NCBI RefSeq assembly: GCF_033118175.1
Contig: NC_083704.1
Coordinates: 49,254,501 to 49,318,500, forward strand
Direction of reading: 5' to 3'
DNA: 64,000 bases
From: Dama dama
Taxonomy: Eukaryota; Chordata; Mammalia; Artiodactyla; Cervidae
Both the position numbers and the translations under genes were made by a program. Under the pieces are notes generated by a model. The model worked only from the letters and a program-made list of their open reading frames with translations, was not told where the DNA came from and did not search any database. Positions 23,099-36,458 of the stretch are shown piece after piece. Numbering within the stretch: position 1 is the stretch's first letter; each line of letters opens with the position of its first letter.

Positions 23099-25503
23099 CC
23101 TCATTCTTGAGGAATAAATGGCAGCACTTTACTCAGTAAAGATTTTGGGAAGGCACTTTCAATGCAGAAGTGACAAACAGCTTCTTTTGCTGACATGAAT
23201 ATTTTGCAAAATTTTAAACTGCCTCCTCCTGCCCCCTCCACCAGATTTAAAAGTTTGGAATCAGTTTGGAAGTTCTAGAACAAAGCCAGTTATATATTAT
23301 GGCTCCTTTCGACAATAGGATAGCAATCCCACTTATTTAAACTGTTCCAGTGATGGACTTGGAAATATTTCATGTATATTTGGAGAGGTTGTTTAGCTTA
23401 AAGTTTTCAACATAGTGATGGGGAAGGAGTACTATTACATCTGCAGTGTAAAAGAGAAATAATATCTAAAGAAGTGATGCACACAACTCAAAAACCACTT
23501 CAAAATGTGGAAATAATACAGGAGCTGATGAGCTAATGAAAGATTGTCTTTGGGACTGAAGACTTCTTAGAGCTTTGACCACACTCAGCATAAGTGGCTG
23601 TTTTAGGGCAGGCCCAGATTGGAACAGCATGAGCTTTGGATTAGGGTGTGTTGGCATGGAAGAATAATAAGCTCGTGTCAATGTCAGAGGCTCAGTGTTA
23701 CTTAATATTTCTTTCCCATAGACTCTCTGGCAACCAGCACGGTGTTTTGATGCCAGTAGAACTGGGTATGCTCCTTTCATAGCCATGTTTAACCTGGTGA
23801 AGCTAGGCTTGCACCTCATGTCTGTCAGCTTTGCCTTCAAAGCCCTGGGTCTCAGAAGTCTTGTGTGCTCCGTAAGCCAAGTGTGCAGGTCACATGTCTG
23901 GGCAGCAGGCACAGACATGATGCTCTCAGCCTTTTGTTGCTTGAGGAAGGAAGTGAAATTGAATAAGCAGAGAACCCCAGGTGGCCTAATATCTCTGATC
24001 AGACTTTTGTAGGAAAACAGAAGTCATCGATAATAGATCTGGTCCTACCATACATGTTTTTGGCTTCACTCAATAGTCCCAAGAAATAGAATTCTTTTAG
24101 TACAAGTCAGAAAGGTGTGTGTACGGAAATGGTTTGGTGTGTTATCCCCATGCAGCTATGATACTAAAGTCAGAGGAGCGGCACAATTTTCTTGCAGCAG
24201 CCGTGGCGTTCTGTTCCCATACCTGAATTCAAGCTTCCACTGATGAAGTGCTACCTTTTTGTAGGAAATGTCATAAAACCTTGATGACATTGTACATTTG
24301 GAAAGTGTATAATGACTAGGATTTTAGGACATGGTAGCATTATTTGAACCAGATCAAATTCAGACTGCTGTGTAGCTCCTAGATTCTTGCAGCATAAATT
24401 TACTACCCAAGAAAAGTTCTTTTTTTTTTTTTAAGCCATTAAATTGGACAAAAATTCTATCTCCATTTTCATTCTAGGTCTCAGTCTCAAAAGCAATGTG
24501 AATTTATAGAGCAGAGGTACTTTATTTACTTGGGGTAGAGAAACAGATGGTGATCTCTCTGGACACTAAATTCACTAGCTGCTTACTGGGCTTCATGGAT
24601 TGCCCTGTGGGTTGGAAAGGGCCGGGAGAGAGAGGTTTATAGTTCGCTCCTCGGAGTGGTAAGTGTGGACCTGCCCACTTTAGCAGCTTTATTCTACCCA
24701 TTTGGAAATATGATGGTGGAAAATTCTGTATGACAACAGAGGAAAGAAAGCTACAGGAGTATGGTTATTAGTGTAGTGAGTTGCTTCATGAAATGTATAT
24801 TAAAAAGTTAAACTCGAGAAGATGACTATGAAGCATAGAGATTTCCATGTGAGCATAAAATTGATGTAAGGTATGGAAGACTTTTTGACTCATTTGAGCC
24901 TTTTTCAATGTTAAACATTCACTGTTAAAGAGATTTATTTGCAAATCTCTTAGTTTTTTAAACATGTGAAAAATCATATTCATTTTGCATTTACTAGGGT
25001 TCCCTACGTGTCAGTCAGTCACTACTCTAAGTCCTGGAGGTTTAAAGAGAAAAAAGACTTTCTCCAGTCCTCAGGAAACTGACAGGCTGGTTGGGGAGGT
25101 AGACTTGTATAATGTGGTCTGTTAGTAGAAACAAAGCACTTGTTGGATGCAAAGAGCAGAAGCTAGTTCAGGCTACCTTAAGCAAAATGATATTTACTAC
25201 AGGAGTATCCAGAGCCCCAGTAAATTGCTGGTAGAACCAGATTAGAGATGATCGAGAATTAGGACAACTCTCGGAGACCAAGAGAAAGCAGACAGTGCCT
25301 TGACCATGTAATGCAGAGTTTCTGGTTAAGTGTCTTCTCTGCCACTGGCCACCCTCACACCTTCCCCTCTTTGCCCTCATGTCATGCTGTTACAGGTCAA
25401 GATTCAAAGTCCTGGGCCAGAGTTCCAAAATTCACATAAATGCCTCTCATTAGCAGCATCTAACCAGACCCTACCTAAAAGGAATCTGGGAAATGTGGTT
25501 CTT
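23099..25503. other. Unique intronic sequence (about 2.4 kb)
   Basis: No exon, RNA gene or recent element is supported. The minus-strand 150-codon open frame at 23466-23918 is the longest here. I see no domain, signal peptide or composition that would mark it as a gene. Confidence 0.45.
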
Positions 25504-25802
25504 AGCTTTACTCCTGTGGAGAAGGCAATGGCAACCCACTCCAGTACTCTAGCCTGGAAAATCCCATGGATAGAGGAGCCTGGTAGGCTACAGTCCATGG
25601 GGTCGAGAAGACTTGGACATGACTGAGTGACTTCACTTTCTCTTTTCACTTCCATGCATTGGAGAAGGAAATGGCAACCCACTCCAGTATTCTTGCCTGG
25701 AGAATCCCAGGGACAGAGGAACCTGGTGGGCTGCCGTCTATAGGGTCGCACAGAGTCAGACATGACTGATGCGACTTAGCAGCAGCAGCAGCTTTACTCC
25801 TG
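25504..25802 (+). mobile_element. BOV-A2 SINE with 13-bp target-site duplication
   Basis: Two related monomers, each with a 'gcaatggcaacccactccag'-like block, are joined by the linker 'cactttctcttttcacttcc'. The element ends with a (CAG)n-like tail near 25780. It is bounded by the exact repeat agctttactcctg at 25504-25516 and 25790-25802, so the element body is 25517-25789. The clean duplication suggests a fairly recent insertion. Confidence 0.92.
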
Positions 25803-26870
25803 AGCTTTCCACTCAATTTTTGTGTCACTTAGTTTGCGAGGTCTTTGCTGACACTGTAGACTGGGAGAGCTTTTACACCCCGTAGAGAACCTTTTTTTTT
25901 TTTAAACTCACTTTGAATTTATGCACCCCTGCACCCCTTTAGTGAATGTTGTCTTCCTTCCCAGGGCTAAGCTTCTTGAGTGCCCCAGCCATCATGATCA
26001 GGATACCTCCAGCTCCTAGCAAAATTCTTTTCAAGTGATGGTCCTCAGTCAATATGCATATGATGACTAAATTATGTCAGTAAATTCTGAATGAATGAAA
26101 ATTTGGGAGAAATTGCTTTGAGAGTCACTCCTGGCCCAAGAATATTGTTAGCTGTAGAAAGAGTCATTTGCCCCAGTGAAATGTCAAACCCACTTGTTGT
26201 TCCCAGAGCAGTGTGTTCTGTGTAGGCTGCAAGATGAAACTGTTCCGGAAATAGAAAAGCACAGGTAAGGAGATAATTGCTGCTTTACCAGCATCTGTTC
26301 CATTACTCTGAGAAAGTAAAGATGGATGAAGACTCTGAGTGAGGGAGCTTAGTCACTCTTCCTTAACTTTCCTTTTTAGTAAAAAGAAAATGTCACATTT
26401 ACAGAAAATACTGTTTTGTTCCACAAAGAGGATGCTTCTTTTTCCATTTCTGACTTCTCACTTACTGGTTTATTAGAGGCATGACATTTAATGAGAATGG
26501 TACAGTGAAATTGCTGACTATCAATGGTAATTTCCAATTATGATCATAATGATAATTTTCATAACAAGAATAATCCAGTATTGACTGAATCCTTACTATA
26601 TACAAGACACTGTACTCAGGGCTTTGCATCCTTAGGTTGAGTCCTTACAAAAAAAAAAAAATACTGACATGTAGTTACAGTTAAAATCCCTGTTTTTTAA
26701 ATGGGACACTGGTTTAGTGAGTGACTTGCCCATAGTCACCTGGCAAGGAGGTGATAGAGCTATTTTTAACTACCACACTACTCTGGCGTTTTTCTATTCA
26801 TGATCCTGCCTCCCTCATGAGACAAGTGGAATCTTTTTTTTTTAAATTTTTTTATCTTTTTCGTTTATTT
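25803..26870. other. Intronic sequence with a MIR-like fragment
   Basis: 26575-26765 carries 'ttactatatacaagacactg' and 'gtgacttgcccatagtcacc', consistent with an old MIR copy. Otherwise nothing is recognised. Confidence 0.5.
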
Positions 26871-26872
26871 GT

Positions 26873-27086
26873 ATTAGTTGTTGTTTAGTCACTCAGTTGT
26901 GTCCAGCTCTTTTGCAACTCTGTGGACTATAACCCGCCAGGCTCCTCTGTTCATGAATTTCCCAGGCAAGAATACTAGAGTGGATTGCCATTTCCTTCTC
27001 CAGGGGAACTTCCCAACCCACGGATCAAACCTACATTTCCTGCATTGGGAGGCAGATTCTTTCCACTGAGCCACCAGGGGAGCCCC
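26873..27086 (-). mobile_element. Bov-tA-type SINE
   Basis: Reverse-complement copy from 'gttgtttagtcactcagttg' to the complemented head 'gagccaccaggggagcccc'. Full length. Confidence 0.9.
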
Positions 27087-27691
27087 CTCATTAACTTTTA
27101 GGGATGAGCTAAAATATAATTTGAGCAATTTACCTAAGGCTGATACACAAGGATGCCTGTTTTTAATACCAAATTGGCAGAGATATAGCTACTAAATAAC
27201 GTGATGAAAAATAGGAAAAAAAAATAAAAAATATGACATTAGAACTGGATTTTTTTAAATGTGTATTAATCTTTTTTTAGAAAAAAAGATAGTAGTGACC
27301 TTGAGTTTATCTTTTCCTCCATGAAATTCTTCATGTACCATGAAGCTTTTGGTTTGTTTTACAGCTTCCTTTTCAAAGGAGTGCAGCAAATTTTGCTCTC
27401 ATTGTATTTTCACTTTGTTTTGGTTGTTGGCTTTTAAAGGACTGAGACCTTGAGAGACATTTTGAGACATCTAAGCAGCTTTCCTGGACTAGTCGCAGAT
27501 GAACTCATGGTTCAGTAGACTCCTCACCTAGTCCCAAGGGGAGCAATCTGGGAAGCTGCTCCACTTTGCGGTGAGCAAAGGTCACCTAAGGTCAGACCTC
27601 AGTGTAGGCAAGTTTGCTCTATATCTGAAGCTAGGAACTTGGCTGACACTTGGGGCTTGGGGCCACAACCAAGGTGGCTGTGAGCCTAAGG

Positions 27692-27860
27692 CAGTGTTCT
27701 CAACTGGGCTGTACTTTACAAGCCCCAGCCCTCCAGAGAAACGGTTGGCAATGTCTAGAGTTCTGGTTGCCACAGCTGAAGGATTGCGGCAACTGTCTGG
27801 AGGGGAGAGGCCAGGGGTGATGCTAAACATCCTACAGTGCACAAGAGACACCCTTCCTCT
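27692..27860 (+). mobile_element. MER20-like hAT DNA transposon remnant
   Basis: The order gcagtgttctcaactgggct, ggcaatgtctagag, gttgccaca, 'gaggccaggggtgatgctaa', 'acatcctacagtgcacaaga' follows MER20, a non-autonomous hAT-Charlie element. The right terminal repeat is lost. Confidence 0.7.
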
Positions 27861-28608
27861 TGGCCCCTGCTAGAGCAGATTACTATCCAGACCTTTCCTG
27901 GCCTCTTGGGCCCTTTTATTCCTGTGTTTGGGCCACCCTTCTCATCTTGGATCACTATGCTCCTTGCCTTGAGATAGTAATCCTTAAAATGAGTTTTACT
28001 TAGTATCATGATCATTTGTCTGTAACATTTTTAGCTTTTCTCTGACATGATTATAGAAAGTTTACAGAGGTGAACATCTTGGGTGTGTGTGTATGTGTGT
28101 GTGATTGAACTATTAATATTACTGTTCTATAATTTTCATGTTAATCACATAATATGTAAGTCACATGATATCTTTCACATATGTTAAAAAGAGTACATTT
28201 ATAGCACTTTTGAAGTATTAAAATTACTAGAATTGTTAAAACTGATCTGACTATTTTGATCAAATCAACTACTTTGGAGAGAGATGCTGTTTAACTTTAG
28301 TATATAGAATATATGATAGAAATAAAACATCTGATTTAGATAGATGTGGGTCACCTATCAGAAATCACCCAGTTTAAATTTCTGTAGCTAACTGCCAACA
28401 TTTCAGTCATTTGGAAAAGATCATTAAGACTATATTTTTCTGACAAAAAATGCACTTCATTTGTTCATTGTTGATTGAATGTCAGTTAACCTATGTTGCT
28501 TTGATATCTGCAGCTAAAAATGTATTGTCTAGGTTAGTGTTCGTGATTTGCCAGTTTTCTTTTGAAACTGCCTTCTTCAGTAAAAAATATAAGAAAAAGC
28601 TAACTTAC
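27861..28608. other. Intronic sequence with a short GT run
   Basis: A short interrupted (GT)n tract lies at about 28084-28103. No exon or mobile element is recognised. Confidence 0.5.
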
Positions 28609-28837
28609 TGTATTATATGGGCTTCCCAGGTAGCTCAAACGATAAAGAATTTGCCTGCAATGAGGGAGACCCGGGTTCGATTTCTGGGTTGGGAAGATCC
28701 CCTGGAGAAGGGCATGGCAACCCAGTATTCCTGCTTGGAGAATTCCATGGATAGAGGAGCCTGGTGGGCTATAGTCCATGGGGTCGAAAGAGTGAGACAT
28801 GACTGAGTGACTAAAACACACACACATTGTATTATAT
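28609..28837 (+). mobile_element. Bov-tA-type SINE with 10-bp target-site duplication
   Basis: Full SINE from gggcttcccaggtagctcaa to gacatgactgagtgac and a short CA-rich tail. It is bounded by the exact repeat tgtattatat at 28609-28618 and 28828-28837. Confidence 0.92.
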
Positions 28838-28949
28838 AATAAATTCTCAATGTATGTTCTGTGTTTGGAGGGTAGCAGTATGTTATTGGGTCTAAGCAAA
28901 AGCATTTTGAAAATTGAAATTTTGAAAAAAACAAACATTTTGAAGCATC

Positions 28950-31497
28950 TCAAAAATGTTTGATTCCAAGGCAAACCATTCAGTATTACAGTAATCCCAG
29001 TCTATGCCCCAACCCACTAATGCTGAAGAAGCTGAAGTTGAATGATTCTATGATGACCTACAATGCCTTCTAGAATGAACACCAAAAAAAAGATGTCCTT
29101 TTCATCATAGGGGACTGGAATGCAAAAGTAGGAAGTTAAGAGATATCTGGAGTAACAGGCAATTTTACCTTGGAGTACAAAATGAAGCAGTGAAAAGGCT
29201 AACAGAGTTTTTGCCAAGAGAACACTCTGGTCATAGCAAACACCTTCTTCCAACAACACAAGAGAAGACTCTACACATGGACATCACCAGATAGTCAATA
29301 CCAAAATCAGATTGATTATATTCTTTGCAGCCAAAGATGGAGAAACTCTGTACAGTCAGCAAAAACAGAACCAGGAGCTGACTGGCTCGGATCATGAACT
29401 CCTTATTGCCAAATTCAGACTTAAATTGAAGAAAGTAGGAAAAACCACTAGACCATTCAGGTATAATCTAAATCAAATCTCTTATGATTATACAGTAGAA
29501 GTGACAAATAGATTCAAGCAATTAGATCTGATAGACTGAGTGCCTAAAGAACTATGGATGGAGATCTGTGACACTGTACCATCCCCAAGAAAAAGAAATG
29601 CAAAAAGGCAAAATGGTTGTCTGAGGAGTCCTTACATATAGCTGAGAAAAGAAGAGAAGTGAAATGCAAAGGAGAAAAGGAAAGATAGATCCATCTGAAT
29701 GCAGAGTTCCAAAGAAGAGCAAGGAGAAAAAAGAAAGCCTTCCTAAGTGATCAATGCAAAGAAATACAGGAAAACAATAAAATGGGAAAGACTAGAGTTC
29801 TCTTCAAGAAAATTAGAGATACCAAGGGAATATTTCATGCAAAGATGGGCACGATAAAGGACAGAAATGGTATGGGCCTAACAGAAGCAGAAGATATTAA
29901 GAAGAGGTGGCAAGAATACACAGAACTATACAAAAAAAGATCTTAATGACCAAAATAATGACCACACTGCTGTGATCACTCACCTAGAGCCAGACATCCT
30001 GGAGTGCAAAGTCAAGTGGGCCTTAGGAAGCATCAGTATGAACAAAGCTAGTGGAGGTGATGGAATTCCAGCTGAGCTATTTCAAATCCTAAAATATGAT
30101 GATGTGAAAGTGCTGCACTCAATATGCCAGCAAATTTGGAACACTCAGCAGTGGCCACAGGACTGGGAGAGGTCAGTTTTCATTCCAATTCCAAAGAAAG
30201 GCAATGGCACAGAATGTTCAAACTACTACACAATTGCACTGATCTCACACACTAGCAAAGTAATGCTCAAAATTCTCCAAGCCAGCTTCAACAGTATGTG
30301 AACCGAGAACTTCCAGGTGCTCTAGCTGGATTTAGAAAAGGCAGAGGAACCCGGGATCAAATTGGCAACATCCATTGGATCATAGAAAAAGCAAGAGAAT
30401 TCCAGAAAGCCACCTGCTTTATTGACTACGTGAAAGTCTTTGACTGTGTGGATCACAACAAACTGTGGAAAATTCTTCAAGAGATGGGAATTCCAGACCA
30501 CTTGACCTGCCTCCTGAGAAATCTGTAGGCAGGTCAAGAAGCAACAGTTAGAACCAGACATGGACAATGGACTGGTCCAAATTGGGAAAGGAGTATATCG
30601 AGGGTGTATATTGTCACCCTGCTTATTTAACTTATATGCAGAGTACATGATGTGAAATGCCAGGCTGAATGAAGCACAAGCTAGAATCAAGATTGCCGCA
30701 AGAAATACCAATAACCTCAGATATGCAGATGACACCACCCTTATGGCAGAAAGTGAAGAGGAACTAAAGAGCCTCTTGATGAAAGTGAAAGAGGAGAGTG
30801 AAAAAGCTGGCTTAAAACTCAACATGCAAAAAACTAAGATCATAGCATCTGGTCCAATCACTTCATGACAAATAGATGGGGAAATAATGGAAACAGTGAC
30901 AGACTTTATCTTCTTGGGCTCTAAAATCACTGTAGATGGTGCCTACAGCCATGAATTTAAAAGACGCTTGCTTTTTGGAAGAAAAGCTATGATCAACCTA
31001 GATCGCGTATTAAAAAGCAGAGACATTACTTTGCCAACAAAGGTGGGTATAGTCAAAGCTATTGTTTTTCCAGTAGTCATGTATGGATTTGAAAGTTGGA
31101 CCATATAGAAAGCTGAGCCCCAAAGAACTGATACTTTTGAACTGTGGTATTGGAGAAGACTCTTGAGAGTCCCTTGGACAACAAGGAGATCAAACTAGTC
31201 AGTCCTAAAGGAAGTCAGTTCTGAATATTCACTGGAAGGACTGATACTGAAGCTGTAATACTTTGGCCACCTGATGCGAAGAACTGACTCATTTGAAAAG
31301 GCCCTGATGCTGGGAAAGATTGAAGGCAGGAGGAGAAGGCGACAACAGAGAATGGGATGGTTGGATGGCATTAATGGCTTGATGTACATGAGTTTGAGCA
31401 AACTCTGGGATTTGGTGATGGACAGGGAAGTCTGGTGTGCTATAGTCCATGGGGTTGCAAAGAGACATGACTGAGGGACTGAACTGAACTGACTGAA
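28950..31497 (+). mobile_element. BovB LINE, longest copy in the window, sense to the host gene
   Basis: This copy starts inside the apurinic endonuclease domain (block tcatcataggggactggaat near 29103) and runs through the linker and the RT. The RT palm lies near 30410-30450 (TGCFIDYVKVFD-like), and an intact YADD catalytic box (tatgcagatgacaccaccc) starts near 30722. It continues through the C-terminal region to the tail actgaactgaactgactgaa. Several stops and frameshifts break it into open pieces (29972-30301, 30298-30528, 30887-31108). About 2.5 kb of an expected 3.2-kb element remains. It makes no protein in this state. Confidence 0.9.
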
Positions 31498-33556
31498 AGG
31501 CATTTTACTCTGGCATCATTTAATACATTGTGTCTTTATTATTACATCAGGTTTGTGTCAAGGGTTTCAGGCCAAGTTCTACAGAACAAACAAGCATGCA
31601 TGTTTGCTATTTTTATCTGGATTTTCCCAGTGAGCAATGATCTAGGGAAGAAACAGCTTGATTTTAACCAGTTGATACTATTGATCATTTTATCCCAATA
31701 AAATGATATTTCAGAAGTCACTTTTTTCTCTTGATTTGAGATGGTGGCTTCCTTGGTTAGCCTTAGTTTCTTGGGGAAGCAGTGAATTCACCATCCGTCT
31801 CCATTGTGTATATTGCTTTTCTTCTAAGGGATTTGAAGTTGCCCTTCTCTTAGAGATGACATTGATGAAATTACATTTTATTACCAAAAGAACCAAAGCT
31901 AAAAAATTCTCTATGGAGAATTAAAGAGATTTGGAAGCCTGTTCATTTATTCATGTGTTCAGTCAGCATCTGTAGGCATTGTACTCAGCTGCATCTTTCT
32001 ACCCCTTTCCCTCTGTTAAACCAACTGAATATTATTTAACTTTCAAAGACATGTTAAAATGTGTATGCTGATGAACTATGGACAGTCCTGAAGACAGAAA
32101 GATATGAGAGAACATAAACATGGAGGAGACTTGATGAACGCTGCTAGTCCAACCTTTTCTTTTTCCCTACTCAGTACATGAGTTCTGAGATTAAGAGACT
32201 TGTTTAGGGTCAGAGAACTATTTAGTGACAGAGCCTGGGCTCTGATTATATTTTTTCCTTTTCCTTCTCTCCATTCCCCTCTGGTATCTGAGGCCTGGGG
32301 CATCATTGCCCTGTTCTGGCCAATTTGCCTTTCTTTCCTACCATTCAGTTATCCAGTGATACATGTTCAGCATCTGTAATGGTCTGAATGCTCTGCAGGC
32401 ATTGAGGAATACAGGAACTATTGAAAAAGGTACAATTTCTGCCCTTTGGGAGTTCACACTCATGGGGAAAAAAAAACCACTGAATAGGCAATGGCAAGGT
32501 AGAATATGATGTGTGCTATGCCAGCCAGGTACCTAGTGCATATAGGAGGGACACCTCACCTATTATGGGCAGTAGGATGGTAAAGGAGGACTTCTGGAAA
32601 AGTTGATAACTAAGCTGGGATCTGAGAGAGTATAGAAAGTGTTGTCCAGTGAAAGGAGTGAGAATAGTATTTGCAAAGGTTTGCCTAGAAGAGGCAGCAC
32701 AATGCATTTGGCGGAATTAGAAGTAATTTAATATTGATGGACTACACTCCCCATCCCATTTAGGAAACAAATTTCAGGGAAGTTTTTCTACTGTTTGTTT
32801 TTCTAGAAATCAATATTTTATAATTAAGCTTTGAGAGTCATTTTGACTTCCATAGTATAAATGTTCTCTTCCAATCCCTTATGACTTGCTAGTGGCAATA
32901 GTGATTATCTGTGTTATTTCAAAATGCAGTTCAGGGCCAGATCATGCTGAGAACTGATGCTTATTCATTGAGAGAGCTGATCCTGAGCCAGGGGAGGCAA
33001 ATTCTCTTTTAAATAAATATTTGCCTCTGTGTTAAGACCTTATATTCTGTACTCAATTTCAGCATGATGGATTTTTAAGAAGTTTGTTTGTGATTACCTG
33101 TAAAACCTCTTGAAGATTTAAAATAAAAATGCCCAGAGTGCCCTGACCGTGGCTGCTATCCTGAATGGGTAAAGGCCTCTTGACACATCTGTCAATCTCA
33201 ACTGCCAGCTGCTGTTGTTCTGTGATAAGAAATTAGAGGTGGTTGAGCTTTTACATATTTCAGTCTGGGGATGGTTCCATTTTTCTTCCCACGTATTCCC
33301 CAAGCCATTTGATTTAAATCACCCTTATTTATGTGGGAAGGAAAATTTTCTGTGTGTGTTTGTTACTCATCCTGTGTTTGGCAATGGATTCTACCCTGCT
33401 GTGAAGAGTTGACACATATCTATATTAGCATTTATGTTGTATTTATTGTACAGTGATGTCTGTAATTAAAAACTTTTCTAATATGTGTCCTAATTTTCCC
33501 CAAAGAATAAATGTAAATTGTAAGTGATGTGTTCTTGGGGCACATAATTCCATAGT
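31498..33556. other. Intronic sequence with weak old-repeat traces
   Basis: 32360-32690 (cattgaggaatacaggaact, ctgccctttgggagttcaca) looks like an old MIR- or LINE-derived repeat. No exon or RNA gene is recognised. Confidence 0.4.
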
Positions 33557-33789
33557 TATTGTGGGTAAAGAAAGGTTAGTCACTCAGTCGTGTCCAACTC
33601 TTTGTGACCCCATGGACTGTAGCCTACCAGGCTCCTCCATCCATGGGATTTTCCAGGCAAGAGTACTGGAGTGGGTTGCTATTTCCTTCTCCAGAGGATC
33701 TTCCTTGACCCAGAGTTTTAACCGGGTCCCCCACATTGTAGGCAGACGCTTTACTATCCGAGCCACCAGGGAAGCCCTATTGTGGGTAA
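33557..33789 (-). mobile_element. Bov-tA-type SINE with 12-bp target-site duplication
   Basis: Reverse-complement full-length copy bounded by the exact repeat tattgtgggtaa at 33557-33568 and 33778-33789. The complemented head 'gagccaccagggaagccc' is at its right end. Confidence 0.93.
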
Positions 33790-34097
33790 GGGACCCCTTA
33801 ATATTGTCCTGATATTGTGGTCTCATTGTCATTTCTTCCCCTTTATCCTGACTTAATTATACTATACCTTTTGCATACTGCAAGATATAACTGCTTTAAA
33901 TAGACTGTTTTTCCAGAAGTTGAATTCTAAATTAATGACATTGAGTATATGGCAGTTTGAGGTCTTCATCATGACATTTTATCACACATCCTTTTAAGAT
34001 AGCTGGGTTTTGAGAATGAGCAATAGCACCAACATGTAATCAACTCTTGGGTAATATAATTAGTTTATAAAGCAATTTATAATTTTAGCAAAAGTGC

Positions 34098-34710
34098 TAT
34101 GGTAGATAGAATTCTAAGATGGCCCATAAGACTTCACACATCTCTGGTATGTATTCCCTGAATAATGTCCAGGATGTGAATATGATATATTTAAATAGAT
34201 TATGTTATATGGCACAGATCGCTTTAAGAAAGGGAGATTATCTGGGTAGGTTTAACCTAATTGTATGAGCCCTTTCAACCTGAATGCTGAGGTCAGAGTC
34301 AGGGCAGTAATGGATTCAAAACAGGAGGGGGACTCACTGTGTGAGCAGTTTTCCCCTTGATTTGAAGATGGAGAGGACCACATGGCCTGAAGTGTGACAG
34401 CCCCTGGAGCTGAAAATGGCTTTTGGTGACAGCCTGCCAGGAAGCAGTAAGTCAGTCCTTACAAGAAACTGGATTTTGCCAATAACAAGGGTACGATCAG
34501 AAGTGTTTGGTTTTTTGTTTATTTTTCTCTACGACCGCCAGGCAAATACTCATTCTAGCTGACACCTTGAGTTCATTCTCAGGATACCCTGAATAGAGAT
34601 CCCAGCCACACTCTGCTGAAAATCTGACCTACAAAGTTGTGAGCTAATAGATGGAAATCGTTTTAAGCCACCATAGCATTTTGTTGCACAGCAATAGAAA
34701 ACTGACACAA
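34098..34710 (+). mobile_element. Old LTR-like interspersed repeat
   Basis: Starts tgctatggtagatagaattc and ends near aatagaaaactgacacaa. Inside are 'atggcccataag', 'aacctaattgtatgagccct', 'gatttgaagatggaga' and 'gttttaagccaccatagc'. This block order is a common mammalian LTR-like repeat, probably of the MaLR/ERVL kind. The family name is not certain, and some GT-rich sequence appears inserted near 34505-34535. Confidence 0.45.
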
Positions 34711-35034
34711 GGGCATGTTAATATAATTCTTCGGTAGTAATAAACCTCTCACAGAAATCAGGAGGCAAGTAGAGAGCAGTGGAGTTCACAGGATATTTAC
34801 AAGGCATGTTGGCTCACAGAAGTGGTAGGGCTTGTTACTTTAATGAAAGCAGTTTGTGTTGCCTTTGACTCCAGCTTAGAAACCATGGAAGTATTTATAA
34901 ATTTTTATAATTTGAGGGGGATTTGCATGATTCAAGATGTATGAATAGAAACAAACCATTATTATACTTCTCAGTATCATTTCAGGTTGCATAATTAAAA
35001 TTTCTTGAAAAATGATGTCCTATGTCTGTACCTA

Positions 35035-35180
35035 TTTCCCTATCAAATCCTGAGCTCATGCAAAGGAAGCAACTGTGTCTTGCTCATCTTTTTATCCCTA
35101 GTACCAAGCATGGTGCTTGACACCTTGTAGGTGCTTGATAAGTGTTAGTTGGAAAGTTGAAATGTAGTAGAATGAATAAA
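35035..35180 (+). mobile_element. L2-like ancient LINE 3' end
   Basis: 'cctgagctcatgcaaaggaa', 'gtgtcttgctcatcttttta', 'gtaccaagcatggtgcttga' and 'gtaggtgcttgataagtgtt' are the standard L2 3'-end blocks, moderately diverged. A second old repeat, unnamed, follows at about 35220-35315. Confidence 0.65.
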
Positions 35181-35315
35181 CAAATCTCTCCAAAGTTCTG
35201 TTGAGATTCAAGGTGAGTAAACAAATAGGAATGGCTGTATTCCAATAAAACTTTACAGAATGAGCAGTTGATCAGATTTTGCCCATGGGCTGTAGTTTGC
35301 TGAGCTCTGGTGTAG

Positions 35316-36305
35316 ATCACAAGTTATTAGAGCCTAAAGACATTTCTAACATTTAACTAGCTTCATGGCTGGTTTGAGATTTTAAAAAATGCGCTCCAAA
35401 TATTTGATAGAGTTGAACAAAGTGTACTTCTTTTGGGGACTGTATTTAGTGTTCATCTTAGACATTGCTGTTGGTGCAGTGGAAGGTAAGTCACTTGCTT
35501 CCAAGGGTGAGGTCTTCCAATGTTTCTATTGCATTCTATGTCTGTTTTTTGTGAGTGAAGTCTGAATGAAGCAGAGCTAAACAAATAGGATGTGCTCGAA
35601 AGAATAGTGCTGATTGACTTGGGGTGGGAATATTTCTTTCTCTAATATTGGAATATAAAGTTAAATTCTTTAGGTTGCACATGACAGTTTGACTTGTAAA
35701 AGGGTATATAAATATATATAAAAGGCTATATACACTGAGTCTTTCTCCAATTATGAATGTTTGTGAACTTGTGACAGCTGGAGGTATAGACAAGGGTGGC
35801 CACATGGGAAGGTAAGATAAAGGCTAAGATTCTTTGCTACCTTTCTGTGTTACCAACACATTTCATCTGAGCTTGCAGGAGAGGGGTCTTTAAAAAGAGA
35901 TAGATAAAATGCCAAATAGCTAGGGAAAGATAAATGTGGAGGTAGTAGACCAAAGCTGGTTCATCTACTGATTCTTCAACTAGGAATTCATTCTAAGAAA
36001 AAATTAAGGATATAGGCAATTAGTCACAGCCTTGTTCATGGCATGGTTCTTTATTTATTTATTTATTTTTTGCCTGAAGAGTGAAAATAATATAGAGGAG
36101 TGAATAAATGATGATATATTTCTACATAAATCCAATAGAAATGACATTATAGAATAATGTATTTAATGACATAAAAAGATCTTCACCTTATTTTGCTAAG
36201 TGAAATAAACTGTGTTCAATTTTTATGTACGGAAAATGAAAATGCCTGTTTTCTCACACCCTCACCACCGTGCTACCACCTTGTTTTTGTTTATAAAAGT
36301 TTGTG
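35316..36305. other. Intronic sequence, nothing recognised
   Basis: No exon, RNA gene or recent element. A (TTTA)n-like run of four units lies near 36050-36066. Confidence 0.5.
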
Positions 36306-36453
36306 TACGTACACACACACACACACACACACACATACACACACACACATACACACACACACACATATATATACACACACACATACACACACATATATGC
36401 ACACACACATACACACACACACACACACACATACGTACACACACACACATATA
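36306..36453 (+). repeat. Compound (CA)n microsatellite
   Basis: About 148 bp of CA repeats broken by TA and GT steps. Several overlapping open frames of alternating His-Thr or Cys-Val come only from this repeat. It sits immediately before a SINE head. Confidence 0.97.
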
Positions 36454-36458
36454 CATGT

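Noticed and set aside
23466..23918. A 150-codon minus-strand frame as a gene
   Set aside because: No domain, splice context or compositional signal. Such frames occur by chance in 64 kb.
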